Source of the DNA: Legionella qingyii
GTDB taxonomy: Bacteria > Pseudomonadota > Gammaproteobacteria > Legionellales > Legionellaceae
DNA length: 64,000 nt
Direction: 5' to 3'
Assembly (NCBI RefSeq): GCF_003184185.1
Contig: NZ_QHJG01000013.1
Coordinates: 77,780 to 141,779 of the forward strand
The notes under the pieces are model-generated. The model was not told the origin of the DNA. It saw nothing but the letters and a program-made list of their open reading frames with translations, and made no database searches. The position numbers and the translations under genes were made by a program. Below are positions 21,600 to 33,191 of the stretch, piece after piece. Every line of letters begins with the position of its first letter. The first letter of the stretch is position 1.

Positions 21600-22358
21600 A
21601 ATATATCCTAAAAGTGATAGTTATTTATTTACGAGATCGAGTTTGACTCTTCGTTCTACTAATGGATTTCGGACTTAAGGTATTGCAAGTCATCGTACTA
21701 CCGGTGTCCTTATTATTACTTATGGATTAAGAAAACGAACTATTATTCAAGCAAGTCTATAAAGGGGCGACTATATTCGTAGGTGCGGATTTGCCTTACG
21801 TAGAAGCTATTTTAGGACACGAGGGGGTGATGTGGTTCGTTATACACACTAGCGAAAAAGTGATGGACGTTACTTGTTACCCCAAGCAGCATTGAAAAAA
21901 CAATTTATAAGTCATTTGAGATGAACGAAGTAACAAACTCGATTGAAAGGACTGGTGTAGTCTAATAGTCATGGAGGACGGGCCACGCATACTTGTTTCA
22001 GGTGAAGTTTATTAAACCGATTTGTCCGTAATAAAGGGTCTAGTCATACCGTTAGGTTTCCTTCTACTATACGCTTATCTAAATTAAGTAATGTGTTATT
22101 AAATATTTAAGCAACTGCGAAGTAGGGATATTGGTAACCACGAAGTGGCGCGGTTTTCATTGGTACTACTTGATTGTTTCGTAGACGTGGGGTACGTTAA
22201 CGGAGTCACTAGCGGAGTAGTCTTCGCCAGTGACGTCATGTTTAAGCCGCTTAAACGAGAAATGGAAGTTGAACGTAAGGTAACCCTCGTATTAGTGATA
22301 TAGCAAGTGTCGAGTTATCAACCACGTCCATATTCCTATTAAGGAGAAATCATTAGTG
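21600..22358 (-). CDS. NIF3-like dinuclear metal-centre protein (252 aa), GTG start
   Basis: YbgI/NIF3 family, function uncertain (a GTP cyclohydrolase-like metal fold). Conserved blocks: YSDYAPNGMQVEG near the N-terminus, WCSGGAQDFIEDAFRLGVDA, YISGEISERTYYQAKELGI and YYSCGHHATERYGIQALG. The start is a GTG overlapping the murA stop as GTGA (CCGGTGATT); no closer ATG exists. Confidence 0.93.
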
Positions 22359-23623
22359 GCCAGACTTTGAGAGAACTACAGTCGCGGATTATTTCTATTA
22401 AAAAGAAGATATGCGAGCATTGGAGATAGATGTACTATCTATGCGAGTTGTCATCAAAGTGGTAGTCGTTGATTAGGTCGGTTTTAGTTTGACCGACTTC
22501 GTGCATTTAGTCAACGGTAATGCCCACGAGGCCAATTAGCAAGTTGAGGTAATTAATAACGTCATAAAGGTAATTCAACTTAGACGCGCGGGTACGCAAC
22601 ATTAAGAACATGCACGTATTTTGCTAAAAGTTTATAGCAAAGTTGATATCATCTCCTTGGGAGGCGTTGACTCAAGTAACGGTATTTAACTCGAACGTAC
22701 AGACAACGTTTTCGTCCTATGCCACGCCATCTTTATAAATGACGAACACCTGCAACCAATACGTACAATTCTGAATGGGTTAGGAGTGGATACCAATTGA
22801 GACGCGGTCGAAGAAGTTTAAATGTATTAACGCTATTATTGCATAGTCCTGCTTGAGCAAAATGTCATTGTACAGGAGCCCAGTCTCGAGGACGTCGGTT
22901 TATTCAAGGACGGAGTTAGGCCAGTCTGTAATGACTTATCCACGGAGGTCTTTCTCTGAGTTGTGGAAGTTAAAGCTAATAACTCCAAGGACGTGGTCTT
23001 TAAAAACGTGGGTAAACTTAATCTTTTAATCGATTTAGTTGGTGAAGTCCGAGTGCTCGTCGTAAAAACTATTAACAACAAGGAAGTCGGTCCCAACGAC
23101 GGTATTCATACAAAAGTCATGGACATTGTCACTGACATAGTTTGTAATTTGCAAACGGAACGTTCGCTGGAGCAGCTGTTGCTCGTAACTATATTGGTAA
23201 AAAGTGCCATTATAGTCGCGGGTATCAAAAGTTACGAAAATTTACGTTTAGCTGTCCAGAACAAGGTTATCGTGTTGGAGGCCCATTTCTGTGTAGACGA
23301 AATGGTTTAGCTCGTTCATTTCCGGGGTTGTGATTTTAGCTTCGGGCGTACCAAAATTGGTTTAGTATTCCTCGTTGTTTGAGTAAGTGAACTAACCGTA
23401 GTTGAACCTGTAAGTAAAAAAGTAGTTGTTAATTAACTCGCGGATTAACTGGTTCGTTGAGGTAGTACCATCACTACAGAAAGTCTACTCCTTGTAACCT
23501 TTACCACTGTACTAGAGAACGTTCATTCGAACGACGGTATTATCCATTTCGTCGTAAAAAACGAGGGCTTTATTGATGAAGCGGTAAATCACGGAATGGT
23601 GGTAAATAATTATTAAATAGGTA
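22355..23623 (-). CDS. murA: UDP-GlcNAc 1-carboxyvinyltransferase (422 aa)
   Basis: First committed step of peptidoglycan synthesis. Start MDKLLINGGKALNG; catalytic Cys in GGCAIGTRPVDLHLKAL; C-terminal NGVERLTGAPVMATDLRASA, LILAGLVADGETTVER and VDRGYERIEEKLSLLGADI. The length (423 codons) is canonical. Overlaps the 3' end of ibaG by 8 bases and the NIF3-like start by 4. The SD lies inside ibaG (GGGGA). Confidence 0.97.
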
Positions 23624-23861
23624 CAACGTAGGGGGTAAGAAGAAAACAGGTGCAGAAGTACGATTAGCGTACTTCGGACGGCCACCATTAGTTAAGAAAG
23701 TTAACGCGTATTTGGGTGACGACAGACCGCTGGAAACAAAATAAATTTTTTTGTAGTGACTGATATCAATAGACCATAACTATTGGTAGGGGGAGGTGAA
23801 ACTACATTCTTTGTAGTAGCTACCGAAATTTAAAAACAAGCTAAAGAAGTAATGAATAGTA
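23616..23861 (-). CDS. ibaG: BolA-family protein IbaG (81 aa)
   Basis: Small acid-stress/iron-sulfur-related BolA homologue. MISNEEIEQKFKAIDDVSYI, KVEGDGYQYQITIVSD, QQWVYAQLKELITTGRLHAI and MKTWTKEEW give the BolA fold; position between the mla genes and murA is conserved in gammaproteobacteria. Here a REP element separates it from mlaB, so it may have its own promoter. Confidence 0.93.
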
Positions 23862-23961
23862 ATTTTAATCGAGTGTTTAACTTTATTTATGTTGAAAACT
23901 GTTGTTTCGATAGACTCTACTTTGTTTACGTAGTAGGTTATAAGACAATAAGGTTTATTTT

Positions 23962-24003
23962 TTCTTTTGGGCCCGAGACCGAGTGTGGCAGTGGGTCCGA
24001 TGT
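23962..24003. repeat. REP-like palindrome, family A, leftward copy inside the mla-murA cluster
   Basis: Read leftward TTGTAGCCTGGGTGACGG, a short loop, then AGAGCCCGGG followed by TTTTCTTTTTTT. The GC-rich stem plus T-run make it a credible terminator after mlaB, about 65 bases past the mlaB stop. The remaining 23862-24068 sequence is AT-rich. Confidence 0.8.
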
Positions 24004-24068
24004 TAAATATTAGGATTTTTTCATTGGCGAGAAATTTTTCATCCGTAAGGATAATCTTGTTAGTTTAT

Positions 24069-24350
24069 AATGTGTCGGAGGTTTTACGGGAAGTGTGGCG
24101 TTTTGAGATGATTTCTAACTCAAAGCCATCCGTATGGATATTAAAGTTTTTTGAATAACAAAAAAAATGTATTAAAAGATCGAAGCTATTCGTTACGATT
24201 TGGTCGTGATAGTGTTACGAAATGTAGTGAATCTAGGTTTGATTTAGCCAGTGAAAATAGAAGGTAGTTTCGGACTATCTCGAACCGAGCGTGCTGTTGA
24301 TGACTGAATTTACAGTCTAGTTGTGGTCCAAATTTTAATCGTGATGAGTG
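24069..24350 (-). CDS. mlaB: STAS-domain protein MlaB (93 aa), GTG start
   Basis: Cytoplasmic accessory subunit of the MlaFEDB phospholipid transporter. STAS core: FSLDLSDVKHCDSAGLALL, then KFFEIIGMPTETQSLVEFCG, matching MlaB. The GTG at 24350 begins 2 bases after the mlaC stop, with AGGA upstream; in-frame alternatives are weaker. Confidence 0.93.
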
Positions 24351-24352
24351 TT

Positions 24353-24964
24353 AATCCTTCAGGAAAATTCAACAAAAACTAGGTAATTGAACTACTGAAG
24401 CAGTTATGACCTTAAAACATTACGCCGTCGTTTGACGCTTGCCTTTGAAACGTTGTCCGATTGGGGAAGTTGTGATTCTAGTATCTAGAAGGTGACTGGT
24501 AAAAATCGTTGTTCTGATATTCTGTTACCTTATAAAACTGGAAGTCGTGCTTATTATTATGACAATTGTGCGTTTTTAGCTCTCAAGTTTCTCGGAGAAT
24601 TTCCATTTTTAACATACGAAAGTAATCACATAACACTGTTTCCTGACCTTATTCATGCTTAATGGTTCGCGCATTTGCGAAATCTTTTAACGCGAGAAAC
24701 GCTTAAGCAACGGAACCAGGTTCGAACAGAAGGGTTTTGTCTTGCACTGTATGGACGCTGTAGTTGTTATCCTTCGTTTAAACAAAGATGTCGCACTATT
24801 TATTATAAGCCTAACGAAAAGTTCAACAGGAATAAAAGGAAATCTCATCGTTACTACAACAACCGTCAAACGAGATTGTAGCCTTATCCTCTTAAAACAC
24901 TACGTAAGTAATAGCCTCTATTTTAGTGTGACCGTTGATTATTTTAACAAAAATAATAAGAGTA
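24353..24964 (-). CDS. mlaC: Periplasmic phospholipid-binding protein MlaC (203 aa)
   Basis: Shuttles phospholipids between outer-membrane MlaA and inner-membrane MlaFEDB. Signal peptide MRIIKTILLVASVILSPIMN; mature SQNSPIPMLEQTANNIIATL; C-terminal YSLVAKNGQWKIYDLSVEGV then SFRSQFAA, the hallmark MlaC motif. SD AAGG; 9 bases after mlaD. Confidence 0.95.
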
Positions 24965-24973
24965 CAAGACTGG

Positions 24974-25450
24974 AATAAAAAATTACAATTTATCATCAAC
25001 TGGTTAATTTAAAAGATCTTATTAACGGAGAACTCAGAAAGGTTAGTGCAGAGGTAAAACGTTTATTCCTACAAGAAATAGGGGAAGTAGGAGTTTCGGA
25101 CCTTGTTATGATTATATTAACCTTGGTTCGTTGGGAAGTCAGTTTTACGCACGCCTTCGTAGCAGTATGCCATAAAAAAATAGTGAAGCGTTTGCGTATC
25201 AATGGAAACGTAATTCGAGAGGACCGACATTGAGCTATACCCAATGAAGAGGTTAGAATTGAGGACGATGTCATTGTCCACGGGCGTGAAAATTCGGTGG
25301 TTATAGCCATTTTAGTCGGCAATGTAGTATTGACAGTACTCTAGGTTTTGATCTTTTTAATGAATGAAAGTAACAGTACTGGTCGTTTCGGTTATATGGT
25401 TCGTTGTATTTATCCGGTTGTGATTTTAGATGCATTGCAACGAATGAGTA
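24974..25450 (-). CDS. mlaD: MCE-domain lipid transport protein MlaD (158 aa)
   Basis: Membrane-anchored MCE hexamer subunit. MSKQRYVDFSVGLFMLLGIL shows the cytoplasmic start and single helix; the C-terminus reads LENLIGQLLFNIKK. Length and position between mlaE and mlaC are canonical. The ATG directly follows the mlaE stop. Confidence 0.93.
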
Positions 25451-26233
25451 AATGGTTAGAGGTTAGTAGTAACGCCAGTTGTTTTTTAGTTCAGGATTAT
25501 GTCGTTCGCTACTTATTTGATGACAAAATCAGCAGCGAACTGATTATGGAAGACGTCATCCGTGTGTAAGTTTTGGGACCTTATGTCTTTAGGTCCAATG
25601 TTGTTTTCGTTTTTGGTTTGAAAATTACTATGGTGACTCATGCAGCTAAGCCTTTAGGTGTCGACGAACGTATAACCTGGTCTTTGAAGGACGTAGTTGT
25701 GGATTGGTCACTTGTGGTTATTTTATTGGTGGTTTTTATCGTTGTCGTCTTTTTTAGTTACGGTTTTCTCCATTACATTATTTTGGGCGATATTTTGCTC
25801 CTATTTATTGAGAAGGATTTCCTAGTTGAGGGTAGTATAGGTATGAACTATTAACAAGACAACGAAAGTAGTTTGGTTAAAGCCGTCAATTTCGACTTGG
25901 ACGTGCAGGTCGTTTGTTGTTTCGTGATTAATGACCAGGTTCAAGAGAACTCTATGAATTCCGATTATTGACTGGGTTGACCGAACTTCGCGGTTTAAAA
26001 ACGTTGCATAATATTGGGACTTCGGGGTGTTGGTAAGGTTATTTATTTCGTCTTTGTTGTTATTAGTTCGTGCTGTTTTGTGGTTGTTTTACCTAAACTA
26101 TTGCGTTGTTTCCGGTTTCAAAACTTTATGGGCCCGCAGACTTGTTGTATTTTTTGTCTTTATTCGGACTCAAAGGGTTTAAAACATTTTGGGCACTTGA
26201 TGCTAATGGGTATGCACACTACTTGAGTTCGTA
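25451..26233 (-). CDS. mlaE: ABC permease MlaE (260 aa)
   Basis: Inner-membrane permease of the phospholipid transporter. Starts MLEFITRMGNRSSRVLQNLG and ends LLGLDFLLTAMMIGDW, both MlaE-like; 261 codons is the usual size. SD AGAGGAG before the ATG; overlaps mlaF by 8 bases. Confidence 0.93.
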
Positions 26234-27023
26234 GATTATCGAGGAGATATATGCGAGACCGTCCTATTACTTTTCCTTGTTGGGGTAGGCGAAGAGGTAC
26301 GTATTTAACAGACTAGACTCCGAGTCTACTAACTTACTCAAGTAAGCCTCAAGGAACCGGATACTAAAAAGGTGGTCTCTAATCTATTTATATTAGACGA
26401 TATCTTGTTCAAAGAAGTTGCAGCACCCTCTGTTATTAACACCAACATACGTTGTTGAGTAAGTTGGAAAACTAGTTTGCTTGGTTTTGTGGATTTCTTT
26501 ATCCCAGAACAGGCCATTTACCAAGTAGTATGTAGTATTCAAGTCCTAGGTTTCGATACCACGCACGATTTCGTTGAGCAGACCGGTATGGTGGACTGTT
26601 AACTCGTCCGTAGTTTCATCGCCGGGGAGCGTTGGGATGCCGAAGATCGAAGTAGTTATGCTACAGTGCGTTGTACCTGAGTAAATTAACTCATACGAGG
26701 GCATTTCCTTTTCGGTGTAATAGTTTGTGACTATCTACCCATTTATTTCGTCTTGAGACTTTTTCGTTCGGGTACAAAGCGGATCGGAGTATGTTTCGGA
26801 ACGCTCTATTAACTACATACAGAACTGGTAACTGAACTTATGTCGGTGACAGTCCAGAATCGACTCGTGGTTAATTGACGTTATTTCATCAAAAAGGTCT
26901 TGGTGAACCGGGGTATTAACGCCATTAAAACGGTGCGACTTGGTCGTATAGTTATGGTAACTTATACGTTGCCGAGAGCGCTCACTTCTAATTTAAAAAA
27001 TAAAGTTGGGTTAAAAGTCCGTA
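26226..27023 (-). CDS. mlaF: ABC ATPase MlaF (265 aa)
   Basis: ATP-binding subunit of MlaFEDB. N-terminus MPENWVEIKNLIFTRESRCI then FNGIDMLV; C-terminus VPFHYPARAYIEELLDA. Size and gene order (first of mlaFEDCB) fit. I read the ends rather than all nucleotide-binding motifs. Confidence 0.92.
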
Positions 27024-27104
27024 CGAGACAAAAGGCCAATATCGGTTTTCATCTTCATATGGGTTCTATGAGAGGTTTTACGATCCAAAAATCCCCCGAA
27101 CTAA

Positions 27105-27184
27105 AAAAGCGAGTCCTATGAAAAATTCCTACTTATTATCGGTTCAAAAAACGCTTATAAATTTTTCGTAGGACTCGTTTTTTT
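27105..27184. repeat. Imperfect inverted repeat in the mlaF/kdsD divergent region
   Basis: In corrected polarity TTTTTTCGCTCAGGATACTT at the left pairs with AAAAAGCATCCTGAGCAAAA at the right, about 22 bases per arm around a 30-base loop. It lies upstream of both mlaF (leftward) and kdsD (rightward), so it is not a simple terminator; a small mobile palindrome or a regulatory structure is possible. The rest of 27185-27320 is AT-rich promoter-like sequence. Confidence 0.7.
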
Positions 27185-27320
27185 CGTTGTTTGATTTTAA
27201 TTGTAAAACCTCATAGGACTATTAAATATGACCTGGCATTTTTTTAACTCGCTAAATTAGGATAAATAAGTTTACAAAAAAACAATCTTACCTTTTATTC
27301 ATTTTTTGTAGTTTATCGGA

Positions 27321-28283
27321 TACTTAAAAACATGTGAACCTGAACGACAATAACTTTGACTTCGTGTTCGACAGAAACTTAATTGGGTCGCTTAACTATC
27401 GGCCAAACTTTTTCGGACACTTGATAACGAGAGGACATTGCCCGCCTAGCATCAATGACCATACCCTTTTAGGCCAGTATATCGCTTATTTTAGCGCCGT
27501 TGAGATAGTTCATGTCCTTCGGGAAGCAAAAAATACGTGGGCCCGCTTCGTTCAGTGCCCCTAGACCCTTACTAATGGGCGGTTCTATAGCATTAACGGT
27601 AAAGAGTGAGTCCATTATGTAATCTCAATCAGTGTAATGAAGGAAACGATTTTTCTGACCTTCAAGGAAACTAATGGGATTGACCTTTAAGACTCAGCTG
27701 AAATCGTTTTCGTCGGCTACAATTGAACCTACAATCATAGTTCGTTCTTCGGACGGGAGAACCGGAACGGGGTTGTTGGTCATGATGGCATCGGAATCAA
27801 TACCCGCTACGTGATCGTTAACGTGAAAACGTTCGCGCTCCAAAATTACTCCTTCTGAAACGAAATAGTGTAGGACCTCCGAGAAATCCGTTTGCTGAAA
27901 ACGACGCATAACTGCTTGAGACAGTGGTTCCTCGTGTCGATGGCGAATAAGTACTTTTACGTTGTCAGTCACTTCGCGATTAACTTCATTGACTATTTTT
28001 TAACCCATACTGAACGCAGTAATTATTGTTTCCCGTAGAACAACCCCAGATATGTCTACCACTGTAAGCTGCGTGAGATTGTGCGGTTATACTATAATTA
28101 TGCTGCGGTTATTTTCTTCAGTACTGAGCGCTACGGGCATGCTAAGGGTACCCTTACGAACGCCGACTTCGAAACTGATAATACGTTTTTGTGTCATAGT
28201 GAAGTAATTAGCAGCAACTCCTTCTATTTGCCGGATATCGACAAGAAGTAGAAGTACTAAATAATTTTCGCCCACAAAAGATT
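27321..28283 (+). CDS. kdsD: D-arabinose-5-phosphate isomerase (320 aa)
   Basis: Converts ribulose-5-phosphate to arabinose-5-phosphate for Kdo synthesis. MNFCTLGLAVIETEAQAVFE; the SIS domain with IVVTGMGKSGHIANKIAATL then SSTGSPSFFMHPGEASHGDL; two C-terminal CBS domains expected by length. Ends DILKAGVF. Heads the kdsD-kdsC-lptC-lptA-lptB operon; kdsC starts immediately after the stop. Confidence 0.96.
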
Positions 28284-28808
28284 TACTTATTTAATTAACT
28301 CGCTCGGTTCTTGTAATTTACGGAGTAGACACTGAATCTACCGCAAGAATGACTACCAGAGAATATATAGCTATTGGTGAAATTACTTGACTTTTGTAAG
28401 GTATAAGTACTGCCTCACCCAAATTTTAATGAATACTGACGTCCTTAACTCCAGCGGCAATAATGACCAAGCGCATTACGTCATCATCTAGTATCTTACG
28501 TTGTTAATCCATAATAAGTAATGATATTTCTAGTTAATCTATTCGTTCTCTGAATGTTCGTTGAATTTTCATTTGATTTAGAGGTCCTACTTGTGAAACG
28601 AATATAACCACTACTACACGGCCTACGAGGTTAATACGCCGTTCAACCAGAATCACAACGGCAACGGTTACGACATGTAGTTTAATTTCTTTAACGGTAC
28701 ACCGTCTGTTGTGACAGACCTCCGGCACCTCGCCATGCACTCAATACACTGGAATAAGAATTACGTGTCTTATTCTACCTAAGTCGATATCGTCCAATAG
28801 ATTTTATT
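28284..28808 (+). CDS. kdsC: Kdo-8-phosphate phosphatase (174 aa)
   Basis: HAD-family phosphatase giving free Kdo. MNKLIERAKNIKCLICDLDG then VLTDGLLYIDN shows the catalytic DxDG motif. Ends AGYLK. The TAA overlaps the lptC ATG by one base (TAATG), so coupling is likely. Confidence 0.95.
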
Positions 28809-29374
28809 ACTTACGCTGTTTTGTTAAGCATACCGACAAAAAATGAAACTAATAGGACCGCACAAGTCCTACCATAATGTCGGTGAGACGTTATTCTTAA
28901 GCGAACCTATCACTTTGGGACCGATTAAGTCATCTGTAATGATAAAGATTGCAATGTCATGCAGTCATATTAGTTGTTCCCTGTGAACGGTTACACGAAT
29001 GGAGAGGTAAGTACGTCGTATAAGTTTTTCCATTACAGATAAATAATGTTTTAGGTGTATAATAACATTCGGTTCTTCTTGTCGGAGGGACCCTATAGTC
29101 GAGTGAGTTCCGGTTTAGTAAACTTCCACCATTTGTTTAGTGCAAATGACCGTTACAACAACACGCAGTTTTTTTTCCTTGCGTTCTTTCATGAAATTTT
29201 TGTCTTCTTCATTAGATGAAGGGATTTCTTTTCTCCCGTTCAAGACTAAACGAGCATTGTATGCTTGTTGGTCCATTGCAACAAGTCAGATGGCCTTACT
29301 TACGAATGGAGCTACTTTTTTCTCATCTCAATAACGTGGTTCGTTCTCCTTCAATACAAGGTCGCTTACCAATT
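28808..29374 (+). CDS. lptC: LPS export system protein LptC (188 aa)
   Basis: Bitopic inner-membrane protein passing LPS from LptBFG to LptA. An N-terminal helix (FVWLFFTLIILACSGWYY) is followed by the beta-jellyroll domain (SHSAIRIRLDSETL). The C-terminal 20 bases overlap the lptA start. Length fits the family. Confidence 0.92.
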
Positions 29375-29864
29375 GATGTCAAACGAAGAAAAAAAGAACA
29401 AGTGAAGAAGACGTAAACGGGATCGTCTTCTATTTCTTTTTCATTACGTACATTACCGTCTGAGTCGACTAAATTCGGTTGTTCTCGTATTTCCTTAGAT
29501 ATAACCGTTACAACTTAACCACGTTCCTTGTTGTTTAGATGTTCGGAGATTTCGCCACTGATATCCTTTACTTTTTTTAGTTGATCAACAACGGTATCGG
29601 TTACCTTGATTTCTTTTTGTCCGCGTGATAACCTGTTATTGCCTAGGATTTTTTGGAGGGCATGTACGAATACGTCTATAGTAAGCTATAATAGGTAATG
29701 CGGTAAATTAACTCAATTATCCCTTACGAGCTCATCTTGTTCCTTTTTTGAGAAAAAGACGACGTTTTTATTCAATACTATGACTCTTTGTTGTACAAGA
29801 CAGAGTGCCATTACTGTCGGTTTCTTAACAATAATAAATAGTGGGTCTTTTCTTTGGTAGTACT
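29355..29864 (+). CDS. lptA: LPS transport periplasmic protein LptA (169 aa)
   Basis: Periplasmic bridge of the LPS machine. Signal peptide MFQRMVNYSLLLFFLFTSSA ending at AFA|LA; mature start EDKEKVMHVMADSADLSQQN, then KGIYIGNVELDQGTT, the usual OstA-like strand pattern. SD GAGGAAG upstream inside lptC. The stop overlaps lptB (ATGA). Confidence 0.94.
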
Positions 29865-30586
29865 CATATGACCTTCGCGCTTTAGATTTTTTTAGTAAAT
29901 TTAGCGCTTGGCACCAATTGCCGTAGTCATAGGTATATTTTTTACCGCTCACGCAACCAAACAATCCGGGATTACCTCGCCCATTTTGTTGCACAAAAAT
30001 ATACTATCAACCAAACGTTAGGACGCTACTTCCAGTTTAAGAAGATAGATTGGTTCTATATTGTGATTCACGGTACGTAGTTTCTCGCGCAGACCCTTAA
30101 TCGATGGAAGGGGTTCTCCGAAGACAGAAAGCATTTGACTGACAACGTCTTTTGTAGTACCGATAAAACCTCGAATCTGGACTAAATTTGCTCGTCCGAG
30201 CTCTTCTTTTCGATCTAGAAGACGAAGTTCTCAAAGTATAATGTGTAGACGTATTTTCAGAACCATACAGGAATAGACCTCCTCTTTCTGCTGCACAACT
30301 TTAACGCTCTCGGAATCGATAACTCGGAAGGAAGTAAGAAGAACTACTTGGAAAACGACCTCAGCTGGGATAAAGCCAATAACTATAGTTTTTTTAGTAA
30401 GTTGTAAATACATTATTTCCATAACCGCAAAATTAGTGCCTAGTATTACAGTCTCTTTGGGACCTATAAACACTCGCTCGAATATAGCAGTCGGTTCCTT
30501 TTTATAACACACTTCCTTGGGGACTCTAATATGACCGGTTGGTTGTTCAATCCCGGCAAATAAATCCGCTCCTAAAGTGGAATATT
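29861..30586 (+). CDS. lptB: LPS export ABC ATPase LptB (241 aa)
   Basis: Powers LPS extraction with LptFG. MSILEARNLKKSFKSRTVVN, Walker A GLLGPNGAGKTT, and C-terminal VRAVYLGEDFTL, the standard LptB end. In many gammaproteobacteria rpoN and hpf follow; here trpG follows instead, after a 107-base gap with a degenerate family-A palindrome. Confidence 0.96.
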
Positions 30587-30693
30587 TATTCATGGGACTC
30601 ATGTCGCGTCGCCTCGGGTCCTTACATATAAGCCATTTGGGTCCCAATGCAAAACGTGGGTTCGCTGCAGTGGTTGGTTATAAAACTAAATTG

Positions 30694-31272
30694 TACGACG
30701 AGTAATAACTATTAATACTAAGTAAGTGGATGTTGGATCACGTTATAAAGGTTACGGAGTTAGTTCTTCATAATCAAATATGGGTACTAGTTTAGTCATA
30801 TTCGGTCTATTTTTTTGATCCAGGAGTTATGAACCAGTAGAGTGGTCCGGGTTTTCGAGGTTTACTACGTCCATAAAGGTACCTTCGTTATGTATGAAAA
30901 ATAAGATGATAAGGATAAAATCCATAAACAGAACCTGTAGTTTCGTAACGAGTTCAAAAACCGCCAGCTTATTATGGGCGGAGTCTTTATTACGTACCTT
31001 CTTGTAGTTGATATCTTGTATTAGTTGTTTCTTAAAAATTTTCGTAGGGCTTAGTAAAGTTTCGTTGAGCAATAGTAAGAAACTACCAACTTTTTGTTTC
31101 GGAAGGTCTCACGAAGCGTTAACTGCGTACCTGTTTACTATGTTAATACCGTTATAGTGTAGCAGTTATAGGACAAAAACCAGATGTTAAGGTGGGTCTC
31201 CGTTATAATTCGGTTATACCTGACGTTAATAATCTCTTAAAGAATTTTATACTTTGGGTTACAAGACAAACT
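30694..31272 (+). CDS. trpG: Anthranilate synthase glutamine amidotransferase subunit (192 aa)
   Basis: Supplies ammonia from glutamine to anthranilate (or aminodeoxychorismate) synthase. MLLIIDNYDSFTYNLVQYFQ is the family opening; SPGPKAPNDAG is the oxyanion-side loop; AISHRQYPVFGLQFHPEA contains the catalytic His-x-Glu of class I amidotransferases. Its 3' end overlaps trpD by 23 bases. With no trpE beside it, a dual TrpG/PabA role is possible. Confidence 0.95.
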
Positions 31273-32284
31273 CGTGAATTAGCGCTTTTTTTTAAATTTT
31301 GGACTTGTTTACGTTCGGCACTAAGTGCGCACATACAGTCCGGTTATATTACTATATGTTTAGCGCTGAAAAAATCGTGAGTACGCGTACTTTCCACTTT
31401 GATGACTTCTCAATTAACGACGTCGTCTTCAATACGTCTTTAATCGGGTAGGTTAGCTAAATCCTAGGTTGAATTAACTATAGCAACCCTGTCCGCCTCT
31501 ACCGTTTTTATGTAAATTGCAAAGATGTCGTACATCAAAACACCATCGTCGTCGTCCTAAGGTTCAACGTTTTGTGCCATTAGCGAGACAAAGATCAGCA
31601 TCACCTTCACGACTAAATAATCTTGTTCGTCCAAAATATAATTCGGAAAGGCTAGTCGTATATGTCTGGACATAGCTTGTTACACCGGACCGTAAAAATA
31701 AACGCGGAGTGATGGTGGGACGGTACGTTGTACGTGCACGTCGTGCTGTTGTTGATCCGTAATCTTGGAACAAGTTGAATGAACCGGGAAATTAGTTAGG
31801 ACGAGCTCATTTTTTCGTTCATCAACCACATAAAAGTTTTCTAACCGTTTTTGGAAATCGAAGACAAGAACGAGTGAACCCTTCACTTGCTCGAAATCAT
31901 CATACAAGAGTTCTACCTAATCTACTTTAGTCATAACGGCGTGGATGTCTACAATAACTCATAGCTCTTCCTAGGAAGCTAGTAACCTATTAATTAGGTC
32001 TTCTGATACCCTAGTTTGTAGTGAGAAATCTTCTTCAATAACAACTAAGGGGGTGAGTTTCAAATCTTTACTAAGTCCGCCACAAGAGGCCTCTTGTTCC
32101 TCGGCGAGCACTATACCAGAATAATTTAAGACGGCGTCGTTAAATGACGCGAGTACTTTCATAAAGCAAATAAGCACGTAACCTCGTTCGATTTTAGCAA
32201 TATCTGTCACCTTTTCGGTCGGTTACAAAATGAGTTGAATCAGTTGATTGAGTTTGAAATTTATTTCTTAGCGTAGTACTTATC
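31250..32284 (+). CDS. trpD: Anthranilate phosphoribosyltransferase (344 aa)
   Basis: Second step of tryptophan synthesis. MKPNVLFEHLIAKKNLKPEQ then MQAVIHACM at the N-terminus; C-terminal DEISIAAPTDVIEYREG and DHWIINPEDYGIKHHSLEEV are conserved TrpD blocks. Overlaps trpG upstream and trpC downstream by 8 bases. Confidence 0.95.
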
Positions 32285-33056
32285 ACACAATGTCGCATAT
32301 CGGGTTGCATTTGTCCTTCTCCAGCGAGAACGGTTCTTTTTATTCGGTAATTCGCATAACCGTCTTGTCGGGGAGTACCTCGCTGCACTAAAGTAACGAC
32401 GAGACTTGTCACTTGTTTTAGGCCGTTAATAACGCCTTTAATTCGCACGTAGCGGTTCGTTTCCTAATTAGTCTCTCCTAAAATTACATCTTCTTTAACG
32501 TTGTTAGATACGTGTTGTACCACGTGCAACGGAAAGACACGAATGACTGTAACTAAAAAAAGTTCCAGTAGGACTAATAAACCGAGACCGTTTTTGCGTA
32601 ACGTTGGATGGACATAATGCTTTCCTAAAATAAGAACTAGGTATAGTTTAAATACTTTCGGACCGTAATCCACGTCTGACATAGAATGAATAACAACGTA
32701 ATGAACTACTACAAGTCAATTGCCTAAAGATAGTTAATCGCGTGCTTGACCTTAACCGTCATGAACATCTTTCGGTATCAGTGCTCCTTGACCTCGCGCG
32801 AAATGCGAATGGATGGGGGAATTATCCATAATTATTAGCATCAGAAGTATGAAAATTCTGTCTGTAGGTTGAGTCATAGGTTAATTTTGTTATATAAGGA
32901 GTTCTATTTTAATGATAGTGACTTTCACCATAATTGTGTGCATGTCTATATTTAAACTACGTTAGAGTACCGTAATTATGGAAAGAATAACCTCTTTCAA
33001 ATTACTCCCGGTTTCTATATCCCTTTCGAGACCTCGTCGAATATTTATCTTTAATT
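32277..33056 (+). CDS. trpC: Indole-3-glycerol phosphate synthase (259 aa)
   Basis: Fourth step of the tryptophan pathway. MNSVLQRIAQRKQEEVALAK at the N-terminus, and the C-terminus LMRAKDIGKALEQLI is the typical phosphate-loop helix and tail. Length canonical. It ends the rightward operon and is followed by a family-A palindrome. Confidence 0.94.
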
Positions 33057-33077
33057 AGAACCCTATTCATAGGGGGA

Positions 33078-33108
33078 CATGGGACCCACGATGCTTCGTT
33101 TTGGGCCC
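33078..33108. repeat. REP-like palindrome, family A, rightward copy
   Basis: Corrected rightward TGTACCCTGGGTGCTACG, then AAGCAAAACCCGGGA. It lies 22 bases after the trpC stop and may act as its terminator. The following ~85 bases to 33191 show nothing else. Confidence 0.75.
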
Positions 33109-33191
33109 TTTAGACCTACGAATCCCAATACCGAATATGGAATTAGGCTTAATATTTCGTAGGTGGTAAAAACAATTGCGGACAATTTGTT

